This document shows, piece after piece, positions 6,090-13,563 of a stretch of DNA of 22,973 nt. Where the stretch lies: assembly GCA_900550495.1 (NCBI GenBank), contig URSJ01000015.1, forward strand, positions 1-22,973, in the 5' to 3' direction. The stretch comes from an uncultured Rickettsiales bacterium. GTDB lineage: Bacteria > Pseudomonadota > Alphaproteobacteria > Rs-D84. The position numbers and the translations under genes were made by a program. The notes under the pieces are model-generated. The model worked only from the letters and a program-made list of their open reading frames with translations, searched no databases and had not been told where the DNA came from. The first letter of the stretch is position 1. Each line of letters starts with the position of its first letter.

Positions 6090-7223
6090 ATGAAAAAAAT
6101 TAGTGTTTTTGCCGTGTTAACGGGCGTGCTGGCGGCATTGCCAATTTGCGCGGACGCGGCGTATCCTGTGTACCAGGCGGCGTATCCGACCAATGTGGTC
6201 GTGCCATCATACCAGGCAACCACCCCCCAGGGCCAGGTTATGTACTTGCCATCGGCAAACAGTCGTGTTGTAAATACAAATCAAAATGTTGTGCAACAAC
6301 AGGCCGTTGTCCGAAACAACGCGGCCCAGCCAACGCGTATCACGGGCCAGTTGCCACGTGTGGGGTCCCGTGCGACAAATGCCGGGCGTCAATATTACCA
6401 GGCGTCTGACTATGAACGTTTGGCGGACAGTGGGTTGTATATTGGCATATCGGCCGGATATTCGGCCAGCATTGATGGCGGAATGGACGCTGATTATACA
6501 AACGAAGAAAACGCATTTGTTGTCCCGGGCGCGTTCAAACGGGCGGATTTTGATTCTGATTCTGTGATTCCGTTACAGTTATCTGTTGGCGCAGCAATCA
6601 ATAATGATGTGCGTGTTGATTTTTCTTATTTACGTTATTCGGGTCTTGGGTATGCCAAAATGGTTCAGACTGCTGATGGCACAGGTAATTATGTCGATGC
6701 CCAGGTCAGCGGTGGTGCAATTACATCAAATACAACGATGTTGAACGTGTATTATAATATTGATTCATATACAGGATACCTGGCCGGTGGGGCATTGCGT
6801 CCGTATATTGGTGCCGGCGTTGGTATTTCATTGAATACAATCGCAGACTATATTGTTTATGATAAAACATTTTATTCTGAAATGGAACCGTCGGCGGCGG
6901 GTGCGGGTGACTTGACGGGTATTTCTGATATTTATGCGTATCATAATGGTGGCACATCGGAACAGTTCGCATTTATGCTGGAAGGTGGTCTGACCACAGA
7001 AATGGACGGCGGTATTAAATTGGATTTCTTTGTTCGTTATGCCAATCTGGGCAAGGTAAAAACATCGGGCAGTATCGTTGTGTCCCAGACAGAATGGCTG
7101 GGGGACGGTGCCGGTGGTGAATATCAGGCCCCATACGACAGTGTGTTCCATTATACCAACTGGTATGAAAGTGGTCGCCTGAGTATGATTGATTTGGGCG
7201 TCCGGGCAAGATTGCAGTTCTAG
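6090..7223 (+). CDS. Outer-membrane beta-barrel surface protein
   Basis: This 377-aa exported protein has a clear signal peptide (MKKISVFAVL..., cleavage near ADA, residues 20-22). A low-complexity Gln/Asn/Val linker follows (about 25-100). The rest is a barrel starting at GLYIGISAGYS and ending in DLGVRARLQF, with paired strands such as RPYIGAGVGIS and KLDFFVRYANLG. The pattern matches the OmpW/OmpA-like eight-strand barrel surface antigens of alphaproteobacteria. An in-frame ATG 12 bases earlier is possible, but promoter position and signal-peptide shape favour 6090. No terminator separates it from the four-helix-bundle gene that follows. It may be an adhesin or antigen; no binding function can be read. 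Confidence 0.85.
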   Translation: MKKISVFAVLTGVLAALPICADAAYPVYQAAYPTNVVVPSYQATTPQGQVMYLPSANSRVVNTNQNVVQQQAVVRNNAAQPTRITGQLPRVGSRATNAGRQYYQASDYERLADSGLYIGISAGYSASIDGGMDADYTNEENAFVVPGAFKRADFDSDSVIPLQLSVGAAINNDVRVDFSYLRYSGLGYAKMVQTADGTGNYVDAQVSGGAITSNTTMLNVYYNIDSYTGYLAGGALRPYIGAGVGISLNTIADYIVYDKTFYSEMEPSAAGAGDLTGISDIYAYHNGGTSEQFAFMLEGGLTTEMDGGIKLDFFVRYANLGKVKTSGSIVVSQTEWLGDGAGGEYQAPYDSVFHYTNWYESGRLSMIDLGVRARLQF

Positions 7224-7228
7224 AGCAC

Positions 7229-7254
7229 AGAGCATAGATAATAGAGCATAGATA
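7229..7254 (+). repeat. Left inverted-repeat arm with 14-bp tandem period
   Basis: AGAGCATAGATA occurs twice (7229-7240 and 7243-7254). Bases 7236-7254 are the exact reverse complement of 7645-7663 (19 of 19). The arm ends on the A of the ATG at 7254. Confidence 0.9.
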
Positions 7255-7619
7255 TGGTGGCAGACGGCAGCATCACAATACAAAAAAGCAGAGATTTCGC
7301 CGTCCGTATCTATAACTTGTGTAAATATTTAACAGGAGAGAAAAACGAAATAATTTTATCGCGTCAATTGTTGAAATCCGGAACCAGTATAGGTGCTAAT
7401 CTGGCAGAGGCCAAGTGTGCAATATCAACAGATGATTTTTTGGCAAAAGTGTATATCGCATACAAAGAATGTTCCGAGACGCTGTATTGGTTGGATTTAT
7501 TAAAAAACGTTGGCCTGATTCCTGGGGAATGGTATGACAGTATAAATACAGACTGTGAAGAGATAATGAAACTATTGACGGCAACAATAAAGACTAAAAA
7601 GCGGGCAAATACGAAATGA
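7254..7619 (+). CDS. Four-helix-bundle protein (23S rRNA IVS / S23 family)
   Basis: This 121-aa protein has the family pattern: an N-terminal helix with SRDFAVRIYNL, the conserved core LLKSGTSIGANLAEA (about residues 41-55), then FLAKVYIAYKECSETLYWLDLL and a C-terminal amphipathic helix. Members form pentameric four-helix bundles. They are encoded inside 23S rRNA intervening sequences and, as Avd, serve diversity-generating retroelements, where they bind nucleic acid. No reverse transcriptase is in the window. The ATG overlaps the left inverted repeat and no clear Shine-Dalgarno precedes it. Its TGA overlaps the ATG of the next gene (ATGA), so the two are probably translationally coupled. Confidence 0.88.
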   Translation: MVADGSITIQKSRDFAVRIYNLCKYLTGEKNEIILSRQLLKSGTSIGANLAEAKCAISTDDFLAKVYIAYKECSETLYWLDLLKNVGLIPGEWYDSINTDCEEIMKLLTATIKTKKRANTK

Positions 7620-9292
7620 AGTCACATTATTATCTGTTATCTATTATCTATGCTCTATTATCTGGCGGCAGTGCCGCCAATGCTGGTATTCGTATTGGCA
7701 ATGCGTCGCGCAGTTATGCATCGGGCTATCAACAGGTAAATGCCCAGCGTGAACAAATGGCGATGGCGTCCCAGACACCGATTGCAACGACGGCGTCGGC
7801 AGATGCGGACACAAATCTGCCAGTGCGTGTCGCAAATGCTGATTTGGCGCAAAAATTGTCGCGCGGTGAAATCGACAATCGCACAAATGTTGCGCGTCTG
7901 GAATCGTGCGCGATGATTTATCCTAATGGCGAATTTGCGTGGGATACACCGACTGTTGGTCGTGGTGCAGGGGGGGGACAGACATGTGTCGCGGTCATTG
8001 AACTGCGCGGGGCAAATATGGGCGCAAATGGCACTGACGCCGTGTTTGCGCGGGCAAATCTGGCCGCGGGCGACGCGTTCAAGTGCAACATTTCTGAATT
8101 CCCTGAAAATTCATATACAGTCGCGGCGGGGCAGATTGTGTTTCCTGCAGATGCAGAGCCTACCAAAGATGACGTTGTGCGCGTCATGAACCAAGAACAA
8201 AAACAAAACGCAGGTTTGAAAATTGCGGCGGGAACAATTGTCGCGGCAGTTGCTGGTAATATGGCCGGCAAGAACGAAGTCGGTCAAGAAGGACTGTTGG
8301 GGACTGGTAAGCACAAGACCCAGAGCACTGTTGTCGGTGGTCTGACCGGGGCAGCGATTATGACGGCGAATACATATGGGGGCAAGGTTGTCGGCGATAC
8401 AGTGTTATCCGCTGGTATCAACGCGGCTGCGGGCGGTATGATTGGGAACATTATGGCAACGGGGGATTCTGTGTTGCGCATAGAAGACTGTAAAATAAAC
8501 GGCGTTTCAAATTCCTGTCTGTGGGGTATGATTGTCAGCAGCTCGTCATTAGACAACAAACAAAACGCATATTTTAATATCAGTGACGGCAAAACAACAA
8601 TTATTTGTGACGGACAAGATGCAAATTGCAAAACCCAAGAGTTGATATCTATCCGATTGGACGCATATAAAGACCAAGATATAGAAGAGATTACTGAACA
8701 GCAATTTGAAAAAATCAGAAATGACGGCAGCTTGGCATTTTACTATAATCCTGCGACAAAAAAAATGGCAAATGTCGGCGATATGTCTGGGGGTATCTAT
8801 GCGAAAATTGCCAGTGCTGGTATTCCGGGTCGTCGAATTGCGGCGATGATACCAGATGTGCGCGACAAAACATTTGGTATGAAAAAAGCAGATTGGCGCA
8901 AATGGAAAAGTGAACATAAGACTGCCAAGATTTATGGTCGCACTGCCAAGGGCGAGGCGTATGATTTACCAGAAGATAATACAAAAGGTGGCCAACAGAC
9001 CCAGTATTCAATCGATGATTTTTATCCGGTTATGTTAGACGCCAGCGATGGTGGCATCGTTGACTTGGGAAACAAGGCGCGTTTAAAAAGCACACTGATT
9101 GGTGCCGGTGCTGGTGGCGCATTGGGCGCATTTTCGGGATATCAGGGGGCCCAGGATGACGTTGAAAGTCGTTGGGTTGCCGCAATGCGCGAATACAAGG
9201 ATTCTTTGCAAAAGGTGTATTGTGTCACGGGCTCGCGATTCTTGGGATATTATAACGACCAGGTTGTGATTCCAACCTTGTCAGACCAGTAA
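7616..9292 (+). CDS. Exported glycine-zipper protein, unknown function
   Basis: This is a 558-aa protein. Residues 1-23 form a signal peptide (hydrophobic LLSIIYALLSGGSAANA, cleavage after ANA). The mature part has a Ser/Ala-rich start and a Cys-containing module (about 95-160). Three glycine/alanine-rich segments that look like glycine zippers follow (about 200-218, 240-256 and 265-283). A mixed domain with several Cys (about 290-340) comes next, and another Gly/Ala segment near 500-516. Such segments insert in or associate with membranes, and pairs of Cys suggest periplasmic disulfides. No known family is recognised. The start overlaps the S23 stop. The inverted repeat of the S23 element lies within the first 16 codons, so the present N terminus may be partly derived from the insertion. 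A strong terminator follows. Confidence 0.8.
   Translation: MKSHYYLLSIIYALLSGGSAANAGIRIGNASRSYASGYQQVNAQREQMAMASQTPIATTASADADTNLPVRVANADLAQKLSRGEIDNRTNVARLESCAMIYPNGEFAWDTPTVGRGAGGGQTCVAVIELRGANMGANGTDAVFARANLAAGDAFKCNISEFPENSYTVAAGQIVFPADAEPTKDDVVRVMNQEQKQNAGLKIAAGTIVAAVAGNMAGKNEVGQEGLLGTGKHKTQSTVVGGLTGAAIMTANTYGGKVVGDTVLSAGINAAAGGMIGNIMATGDSVLRIEDCKINGVSNSCLWGMIVSSSSLDNKQNAYFNISDGKTTIICDGQDANCKTQELISIRLDAYKDQDIEEITEQQFEKIRNDGSLAFYYNPATKKMANVGDMSGGIYAKIASAGIPGRRIAAMIPDVRDKTFGMKKADWRKWKSEHKTAKIYGRTAKGEAYDLPEDNTKGGQQTQYSIDDFYPVMLDASDGGIVDLGNKARLKSTLIGAGAGGALGAFSGYQGAQDDVESRWVAAMREYKDSLQKVYCVTGSRFLGYYNDQVVIPTLSDQ
7645..7663 (+). repeat. Right inverted-repeat arm, inside a signal-peptide coding region
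   Basis: Exact reverse complement of 7236-7254. It encodes part of the hydrophobic core (LSIIYALLS) of the next protein's signal peptide. Confidence 0.9.
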
Positions 9293-9294
9293 TT

Positions 9295-9330
9295 AAAAAT
9301 GTCCGCCCAAGCGGACATTTTTTTGTTTTT
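9295..9330 (+). terminator. Rho-independent terminator
   Basis: A 12-bp stem (9295-9306 with 9311-9322) with a CCAA loop and a long T tract, directly after the stop at 9292. Confidence 0.92.
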
Positions 9331-9340
9331 AAGTCGTCAT

Positions 9341-9369
9341 AAATAAAAAAAACGCGCCTGGGGCGCGCT
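9341..9369 (-). terminator. glyS terminator
   Basis: The stem 9353-9358 with 9362-9367 is followed by eight or more T on the minus strand. It sits 3 bases past the glyS stop and faces the terminator of the convergent gene. Confidence 0.85.
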
Positions 9370-9371
9370 TT

Positions 9372-10733
9372 TTATCCGTTGATGATTTCGGTCACACAAC
9401 GCGGAACGTCGGCGATGGCAATGCGTTCTTGGCGCATATCGTCACGATGACGCAGGGTTACTGTGCCGTCTTCCAGTGTTTGGTGGTCAACCGTTATGCA
9501 AACCGGTGTGCCGATTTCGTCGTGACGACGATAGTTCTTGCCGATGTTGCCAGAATTTTCCAGTTCAATACGGCCAATGTGCAACGCACGCAACGAATTT
9601 TCAATGTCGCTTGCCGTCTGAACTAATTCTGGTACATTGCGTGCCAGTGGAATAACCGCGGCCTTGACCGGGGACAATTTCGGTTTCAGTTTCAATACTG
9701 TGCGTGTTTTGCCGTCTGGCAATGTTTCTTCGGCGTATGCTTCCAGCATTACGGCCAGCATAGCGCGATTTACGCCCATTGCAGTTTCAATAACAAATGG
9801 GATAAAACTTTCGCCACTTTGTGGGTCAGAATACGCCAGTTTCACCGTGCTGTCGCGGTTTTCCATAACGTGCGCCGCGATTTTGAATTCGTTTTGCGCC
9901 TTGGTATGTGACCCCAGGTCAAAGTCCTGGCGATTGTGGACACCTTCTACCTCGTCAAAGCCATCTGGGAACGCGTATTCAATGTCGCCGGCTGCCTTAG
10001 CATAGTGAGCCAATTTTTCGTGCGGTGTAAAGCGTAATTTATCCGCCGGAATTCCCAGCGCATCTATCCACCACGCCATACGTGTTTTTTTCCAGTATTC
10101 AAAGTATTTTTCGTCATCGGCCGGATTTACAAAATACTGCATTTCTGCCTGTTCAAATTCGCGCATACGAAATACGAACCCACGTGGGGAAATTTCATTA
10201 CGAAACGACTTGCCGATTTGGGCGATGCCGAATGGCAATTTGTGTGGGCATGCGTCCAGAACATTTTTGAAATTCACATACGTTGTTGTCGCCGTTTCAG
10301 GGCGCAGGTATGCGTTGATTGCGCCGTCAGCGGTTGCCCCAATAGACAGCCCCATCATCAGCTGGTATGCGCGTGGGTCGGTTAAATCCGTGCTGCCACA
10401 ATTATCGCATTTTGTCGGGTCTTTCATTTTATCCTGGCGCATGCGGGCACCGCATTTTTTACATTCAACCAACGGGTCAGAAAAACTGCCTTCGTGCCCA
10501 GAATATTTCCACATCAGACGATTTGAAATCAATGCCGCGTCCAATCCTTCGATATCATTGCGTGAATAAATCATCGCGTTCCACCACGCGTTCTTGATAT
10601 TCTTCATCAATTCAACACCGTATGGGCCGTAATCGTATGCACCGCCAAGGCCACCATAAATTTCAGAACCTGTGAAAATAAAACCGCGTCGCTTGCACAG
10701 TGCGACAATATCATTTACTGACTTTGCTGGCAT
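9372..10733 (-). CDS. glyS: Glycyl-tRNA synthetase, single-chain class II type
   Basis: This 453-aa enzyme charges tRNA-Gly with glycine using ATP. It shows the homodimeric-type layout: motif 1 region after GGLGGAYDYGPYG (about 27-39); a zinc-finger insert with C-x2-C and C-x2-C (about residues 91-112); LRPETATTTYVNFKN (about 143-157); motif 2 with SFRNEISPRGFVFRMREFEQAE (about 173-194); motif 3 around IETAMGVNRA; and a C-terminal anticodon-binding domain with the VCITVDHQTLEDGTVTLR pattern. AAAGGA precedes the ATG by 6 bases. Many proteobacteria use the unrelated alpha2-beta2 enzyme instead, so this form is noteworthy here. It is transcribed alone from the promoter at 10763-10791. Confidence 0.97.
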   Translation of the reverse strand: MPAKSVNDIVALCKRRGFIFTGSEIYGGLGGAYDYGPYGVELMKNIKNAWWNAMIYSRNDIEGLDAALISNRLMWKYSGHEGSFSDPLVECKKCGARMRQDKMKDPTKCDNCGSTDLTDPRAYQLMMGLSIGATADGAINAYLRPETATTTYVNFKNVLDACPHKLPFGIAQIGKSFRNEISPRGFVFRMREFEQAEMQYFVNPADDEKYFEYWKKTRMAWWIDALGIPADKLRFTPHEKLAHYAKAAGDIEYAFPDGFDEVEGVHNRQDFDLGSHTKAQNEFKIAAHVMENRDSTVKLAYSDPQSGESFIPFVIETAMGVNRAMLAVMLEAYAEETLPDGKTRTVLKLKPKLSPVKAAVIPLARNVPELVQTASDIENSLRALHIGRIELENSGNIGKNYRRHDEIGTPVCITVDHQTLEDGTVTLRHRDDMRQERIAIADVPRCVTEIING

Positions 10734-10762
10734 TTTTGTCCTTTATTTTTAACGCAACAATT

Positions 10763-10791
10763 ATTATACGGTTTTTGCATATTTGCAACAA
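10763..10791 (-). promoter_or_regulatory. glyS promoter
   Basis: Minus-strand TTGTTG (10791-10786) and a perfect TATAAT (10768-10763) with a 17-base spacer, 29 bases before the glyS ATG. Confidence 0.75.
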
Positions 10792-10818
10792 AAAGAAACG
10801 GGGCCATTGCCCCGTTTG
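10788..10818 (-). terminator. Ferredoxin-gene terminator
   Basis: A 9-bp stem (10796-10804 with 10809-10817) with a 4-base loop, T-rich tail TTTCTTTTTG on the minus strand. Its tail touches the -35 box of glyS. Confidence 0.9.
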
Positions 10819-10833
10819 TATTATTTATATGTT

Positions 10834-11016
10834 TTACTGTATATCGGGGGCAATTGCCGCAACAGGGCACACTGCCGCACATGTCCCACACGAAATGCAT
10901 TTTGACGGGTCAATTACGCATTTGCCGTCTGGGCCGGCGCTGATTGCGCAAACTGGGCATGCGCCCATACACGTGTGACAACCAATACATTTAGAAGGGT
11001 CTATTTTATAAGCCAT
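10834..11016 (-). CDS. 2[4Fe-4S] ferredoxin
   Basis: This 60-aa protein is made of two copies of the bacterial-type cluster motif C-x2-C-x2-C-x3-C-P (C10, 13, 16, 20 and C40, 43, 46, 50), each preceded by DPSKC. It is therefore a small low-potential electron carrier in the cytoplasm. Two additional Cys (23 and 33) are unusual for the minimal clostridial type. AAGGA lies 8 bases before the ATG. It starts 32 bases after the Bax-inhibitor-1 stop and ends at a terminator, so the two may be co-transcribed. This type of ferredoxin typically serves anaerobic metabolism (for example pyruvate:ferredoxin oxidoreductase), which would fit a gut lifestyle; no partner enzyme is in the window. Confidence 0.95.
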   Translation of the reverse strand: MAYKIDPSKCIGCHTCMGACPVCAISAGPDGKCVIDPSKCISCGTCAAVCPVAAIAPDIQ

Positions 11017-11048
11017 TTTTTCTGTCCTTAGTGTTTTGTTAGTTTAAA

Positions 11049-11762
11049 TTAGTCGCGGTTAAACAAACTCAGTAAATACTGGAACATTGCAATAAACGAG
11101 ATATACAGATGCAACGCCCCCAATACAGCCAGTTGATTTCTTTGATGCTCGTCGCCACCGGCTGCATATGCATTTTTCAAATTCTGCATATCATACGCAG
11201 TGAACAGCGCGAACACCAACACACCAATCAAACACACAATTGTGCCAAATGTGCCACCAACGATTGCCGGCCATATAAACGACGCCAGTCCGACCAAGAT
11301 TAAACCAATCATACCCATCATCAGGAATATGCCCAAGAACGACAGGTTCTTGACGGTTTTATATCCGAACAACGCCATGCACGCGAACATAATCGCCGCC
11401 AGCACGAATGCCGCCAATATGGTCAGTGGATTATTTGTGATTGCAACAATCAACAGTGGTGTCATCACAATACCAACCAACGCGGCATAGATGAACAACA
11501 ATGCCGCGGCCTTGGCCGGTTGCATTGAAAATACGCGCACCTGGGCCCAGATGGACAATGCCAATCCGCCGAACATCAAGATGTAATACAGCGGTGACAA
11601 GCCATTTGCCGTAAACAGCATACCCCACAATGGTGTTGCCATTGTAATAAATGCCGCCAGTGCTGTCACCCCAACTGCGCCGAACATCAACGCGAATATG
11701 CGTTTCAGATACAGGTCAATGCCACTGGCACGAACCATAGTTTCAGATTTTTTTGCTATCAT
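11049..11762 (-). CDS. Bax inhibitor-1 / YccA-type membrane protein
   Basis: This 237-aa protein has seven hydrophobic segments starting at about residue 20 (IFALMFGAVGVTALAAF). It shows the family's features: an N-terminal basic stretch with YLKRIF, the conserved FTAYDMQNLK element after segment six, and a final helix ending in LSLFNRD. Members (E. coli YccA, YbhL; eukaryotic BI-1) are inner-membrane proteins. YccA modulates the FtsH protease and some homologues leak calcium. Start choice: AAGGAGA lies 7 bases before this ATG. An open frame continues 20 codons further upstream without signal features, into the promoter. Confidence 0.93.
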   Translation of the reverse strand: MIAKKSETMVRASGIDLYLKRIFALMFGAVGVTALAAFITMATPLWGMLFTANGLSPLYYILMFGGLALSIWAQVRVFSMQPAKAAALLFIYAALVGIVMTPLLIVAITNNPLTILAAFVLAAIMFACMALFGYKTVKNLSFLGIFLMMGMIGLILVGLASFIWPAIVGGTFGTIVCLIGVLVFALFTAYDMQNLKNAYAAGGDEHQRNQLAVLGALHLYISFIAMFQYLLSLFNRD

Positions 11763-11787
11763 AACTTTCTCCTTGTTATTTGGTAAA

Positions 11788-11816
11788 TATATAATACAAT
11801 GAATTCGTAAATTCAA
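11788..11816 (-). promoter_or_regulatory. Promoter of Bax-inhibitor-1 gene
   Basis: Minus-strand TTGAAT (11816-11811) and TATATA (11793-11788) with a 17-base spacer. On the plus strand TATAAT at 11790-11795 may serve the divergent small gene. Confidence 0.6.
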
Positions 11817-11837
11817 GAACAATAATGGGGGTTTGTT

Positions 11838-12029
11838 ATGTTAAAACCAAAAAAATTAGATACATGCGCTAACGACAAATCGGCTATTTACAATAATCTA
11901 AGCGCGGATTTAAAGCGTGCACAGAAACAGCTGGAAGAGAGAATCAAAATGCGGGACGAAAAGGGTATTAAACGTCTACAGGAAATTATCAATAACCTGA
12001 ACCAGACCCTGGATGCCCGTGTAAAATAA
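11838..12029 (+). CDS. Small coiled-coil protein, paralogue of next gene
   Basis: This 63-aa, highly charged helical protein has a C-terminal stretch RLQEIINNLNQTLDA that closely matches MQEIIKNLEQTLGC in the next gene. It therefore looks like a duplicated helical-hairpin family. It has no membrane segment or signal. GGGGG at 11827-11831 lies 6 bases before the ATG. The next gene begins 28 bases downstream and lgt follows, so these three may form an operon. Function unknown. Confidence 0.7.
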   Translation: MLKPKKLDTCANDKSAIYNNLSADLKRAQKQLEERIKMRDEKGIKRLQEIINNLNQTLDARVK

Positions 12030-12057
12030 TCTATATGTCAAACAAAAGGTTGTTATA

Positions 12058-12366
12058 ATGGATGTTATTTATGATGGCAGTTTGCCACGTAACGGCGGTT
12101 CTTCCAGGGCCGCAGATGATGAATATATTGCGTCACAGAATTTTGCATTTTTTGCTAATCGTATTCGTGTGTTGAATACATTGTGTGGGTTAGAGCAAAA
12201 ATTAGTAGATTGTAAAGAACAGTTGGCTGTGTGGCAGAAAACTGCGTCTGATGATGTCAAAAGAATTGCCAAAATGCAAGAGATTATCAAGAATCTGGAA
12301 CAAACTCTTGGTTGTTCGCCTGTATATCAGGCAATATTGTCAAGACGTAATCAGCAAGTTAAATAA
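12058..12366 (+). CDS. Small coiled-coil protein upstream of lgt
   Basis: This 102-aa protein starts with a polar, Gly/Ser-rich segment. It is helical from about residue 25 (ANRIRVLNTLCGLEQKL), with a coiled-coil-like second half containing KMQEIIKNLEQTLG, shared with the 63-aa product just upstream. It is cytoplasmic by composition. A purine-poor upstream region (AAAAGG about 10 bases before ATG) gives a moderate ribosome site. Its stop is 5 bases before the lgt start, so lgt translation is probably coupled to it. No known family. Confidence 0.72.
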   Translation: MDVIYDGSLPRNGGSSRAADDEYIASQNFAFFANRIRVLNTLCGLEQKLVDCKEQLAVWQKTASDDVKRIAKMQEIIKNLEQTLGCSPVYQAILSRRNQQVK

Positions 12367-12371
12367 GAAAA

Positions 12372-13205
12372 ATGGCAATCGTTCTGAATCCAATTTCGCC
12401 GGTGGCGTTTTCGGTGTTCGGGCTTGATATCCGGTGGTATGCGCTGGCCTATGTGGCGGCGTTTATCGCTGGGTATTTTTTGTTCCGTTGCCTGATGCGC
12501 CGTGCCGACAGCCAGATAAAACTGGATAAAAAGCAACTAGACGATTTGTTGACAGCGGTAATCCTGGGGGTAATCCTGGGGGGGCGATTGGGATATGTGT
12601 TGTTCTATAATCTGCCGTTCTTTTTGGCGCACCCGTTGGAAATATTCGCGGTGTGGCACGGCGGGATGAGTTTTCATGGTGGTCTGTTGGGGGTGATTAT
12701 CGCGACGTTTTTATTCGCGCACAAATTGCATAATGCCCCAGATTCTGGTATCAGTGGCGGAACGTATAACATCGCGTTTCGCATACTGGATTTGCTGGCA
12801 ATCGTGACGCCGATTGGGTTCTTTTTCGGCCGCATCGCTAATTTTATTAATATGGAGGTTATGGGGCGTCCAACTGATATCCCGTGGGCGGTTGTGTTCG
12901 CCGGTGAATCATTGATTCCCCGTCACCCCAGCCCGTTATACGAGGCCGCCACCGAAGGCATATTGTTATTTGCGTTTATGTATTGTCTGTATCGTTTTAC
13001 TGGGTTGCGTCGTTATGCAGGGGCCTTGGGCGGAATGCTGGGAATGGGATACGCGGTTGCGCGCATATTCTGCGAACAGTTTCGCGCACCTGATGTCCAG
13101 ATTGGCTTTTTGACCAGTTGGGGGCTGACGATGGGGCAGTTATTGTCGGCAATAATGTTTGTCGCCGGCGCAACGATTTTTACAGTTGCAATACGTAAAA
13201 AATAA
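12372..13205 (+). CDS. lgt: Prolipoprotein diacylglyceryl transferase
   Basis: This 277-aa polytopic inner-membrane enzyme transfers diacylglycerol from phosphatidylglycerol to the lipobox cysteine of prolipoproteins, the first step of lipoprotein maturation. Family marks are GGRLGYVLFYN (70-80), HGGMSFHGGLLG (96-107, with the essential-type His), the signature GRIANFIN-x-E-x2-GR (153-166), RHPSPLYEA (184-192) and RIFCEQFR (231-238). About seven hydrophobic segments are visible. Length is normal (E. coli 291). There is no strong Shine-Dalgarno; the start lies 5 bases after the preceding stop, which favours coupling. The tRNA-Ser gene follows. Confidence 0.97.
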   Translation: MAIVLNPISPVAFSVFGLDIRWYALAYVAAFIAGYFLFRCLMRRADSQIKLDKKQLDDLLTAVILGVILGGRLGYVLFYNLPFFLAHPLEIFAVWHGGMSFHGGLLGVIIATFLFAHKLHNAPDSGISGGTYNIAFRILDLLAIVTPIGFFFGRIANFINMEVMGRPTDIPWAVVFAGESLIPRHPSPLYEAATEGILLFAFMYCLYRFTGLRRYAGALGGMLGMGYAVARIFCEQFRAPDVQIGFLTSWGLTMGQLLSAIMFVAGATIFTVAIRKK

Positions 13206-13294
13206 ATATAGAATATACGCGCACAGTTGCCAAAACTCGTGCCACAAACAAAACCGCAGGTTTGAAAGACCGGCGGATAAAATGAAACAGTTTC

Positions 13295-13384
13295 GGATGG
13301 GTGGCAGAGCGGTCGAATGCGACGGTCTTGAAAACCGCTGAAGGGGCAACTCTTCCGGGGGTTCGAATCCCTCCCCATCCGCCA
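13295..13384 (+). tRNA. tRNA-Ser (anticodon TGA)
   Basis: A 90-base tRNA with GGATGGG acceptor pairing with CCCATCC, discriminator G and encoded CCA (13382-13384). The anticodon loop CTTGAAA gives TGA, reading TCA serine codons. A long variable arm typical of class II tRNAs and T arm GGTTCGAATCC are present. It borders the serine-recombinase element, but no second copy of its 3' end was found in the window. Confidence 0.96.
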
Positions 13385-13423
13385 GGAATAAGTATAAGTT
13401 AAATTTTATGCGATATTTATCCC

Positions 13424-13455
13424 AAAAATCCCCGCACTCTGCGGGGATTTTGCTA
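13424..13455. terminator. Bidirectional terminator
   Basis: An 11-bp stem (13425-13435 with 13441-13451) has T-rich tails on either strand. It ends tRNA-Ser transcription on plus and the recombinase/DUF5677 transcript on minus. Confidence 0.88.
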
Positions 13456-13563
13456 TTTCACTGACTCTGGTAAGCCATCGGTTTCGCGCATATCTGCCCC
13501 ATTTATCGGATAACTATATCTTGTCCAATTCCGCATAGTCAGAGAATTTTTATCATTTATCAT
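13453..13563 (-). CDS. Possible 36-aa protein after the DUF5677-like gene
   Basis: An ATG overlaps the stop of the preceding gene and opens a 36-codon frame that ends with TAG directly before the terminator stem. The translated peptide contains RNWTRYSYPING, a protein-like composition. No Shine-Dalgarno is seen, so it would need translational coupling. Weak case, reported because it fills the space exactly between gene and terminator. Confidence 0.28.
   Translation of the reverse strand: MINDKNSLTMRNWTRYSYPINGADMRETDGLPESVK

Larger units (their letters stand above)
7236..7663. mobile_element. Inverted-repeat-bounded S23/IVS-like insertion
   Basis: Perfect 19-bp inverted repeats bound a single gene of the four-helix-bundle family known from intervening sequences in 23S rRNA. 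In transcripts the ends would form a long stem with the gene in the loop, the same architecture as rRNA intervening sequences, but here it lies between two protein genes. Mobility is inferred from architecture; no target duplication was identified. Confidence 0.55.

Noticed and set aside
7229..7254. Tandem AGAGCATAGATA units as a CRISPR or promoter
   Set aside because: Only two units without spacers; better explained as an arm of the inverted repeat.
13252..13276. Hairpin between lgt and tRNA-Ser as lgt terminator
   Set aside because: It has a mismatched stem and no T run on the plus strand, and no minus-strand gene would use it.
13013..13378. A minus-strand frame through tRNA-Ser and the lgt end
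   Set aside because: Shadow of lgt and the translated tRNA (GRDSNPR pattern).
13360..13384. tRNA-Ser 3' end as attachment site of the serine-recombinase element
   Set aside because: No second copy of the tRNA 3' end was found on the right side within the window, and serine integrases seldom use tRNA genes; left open.
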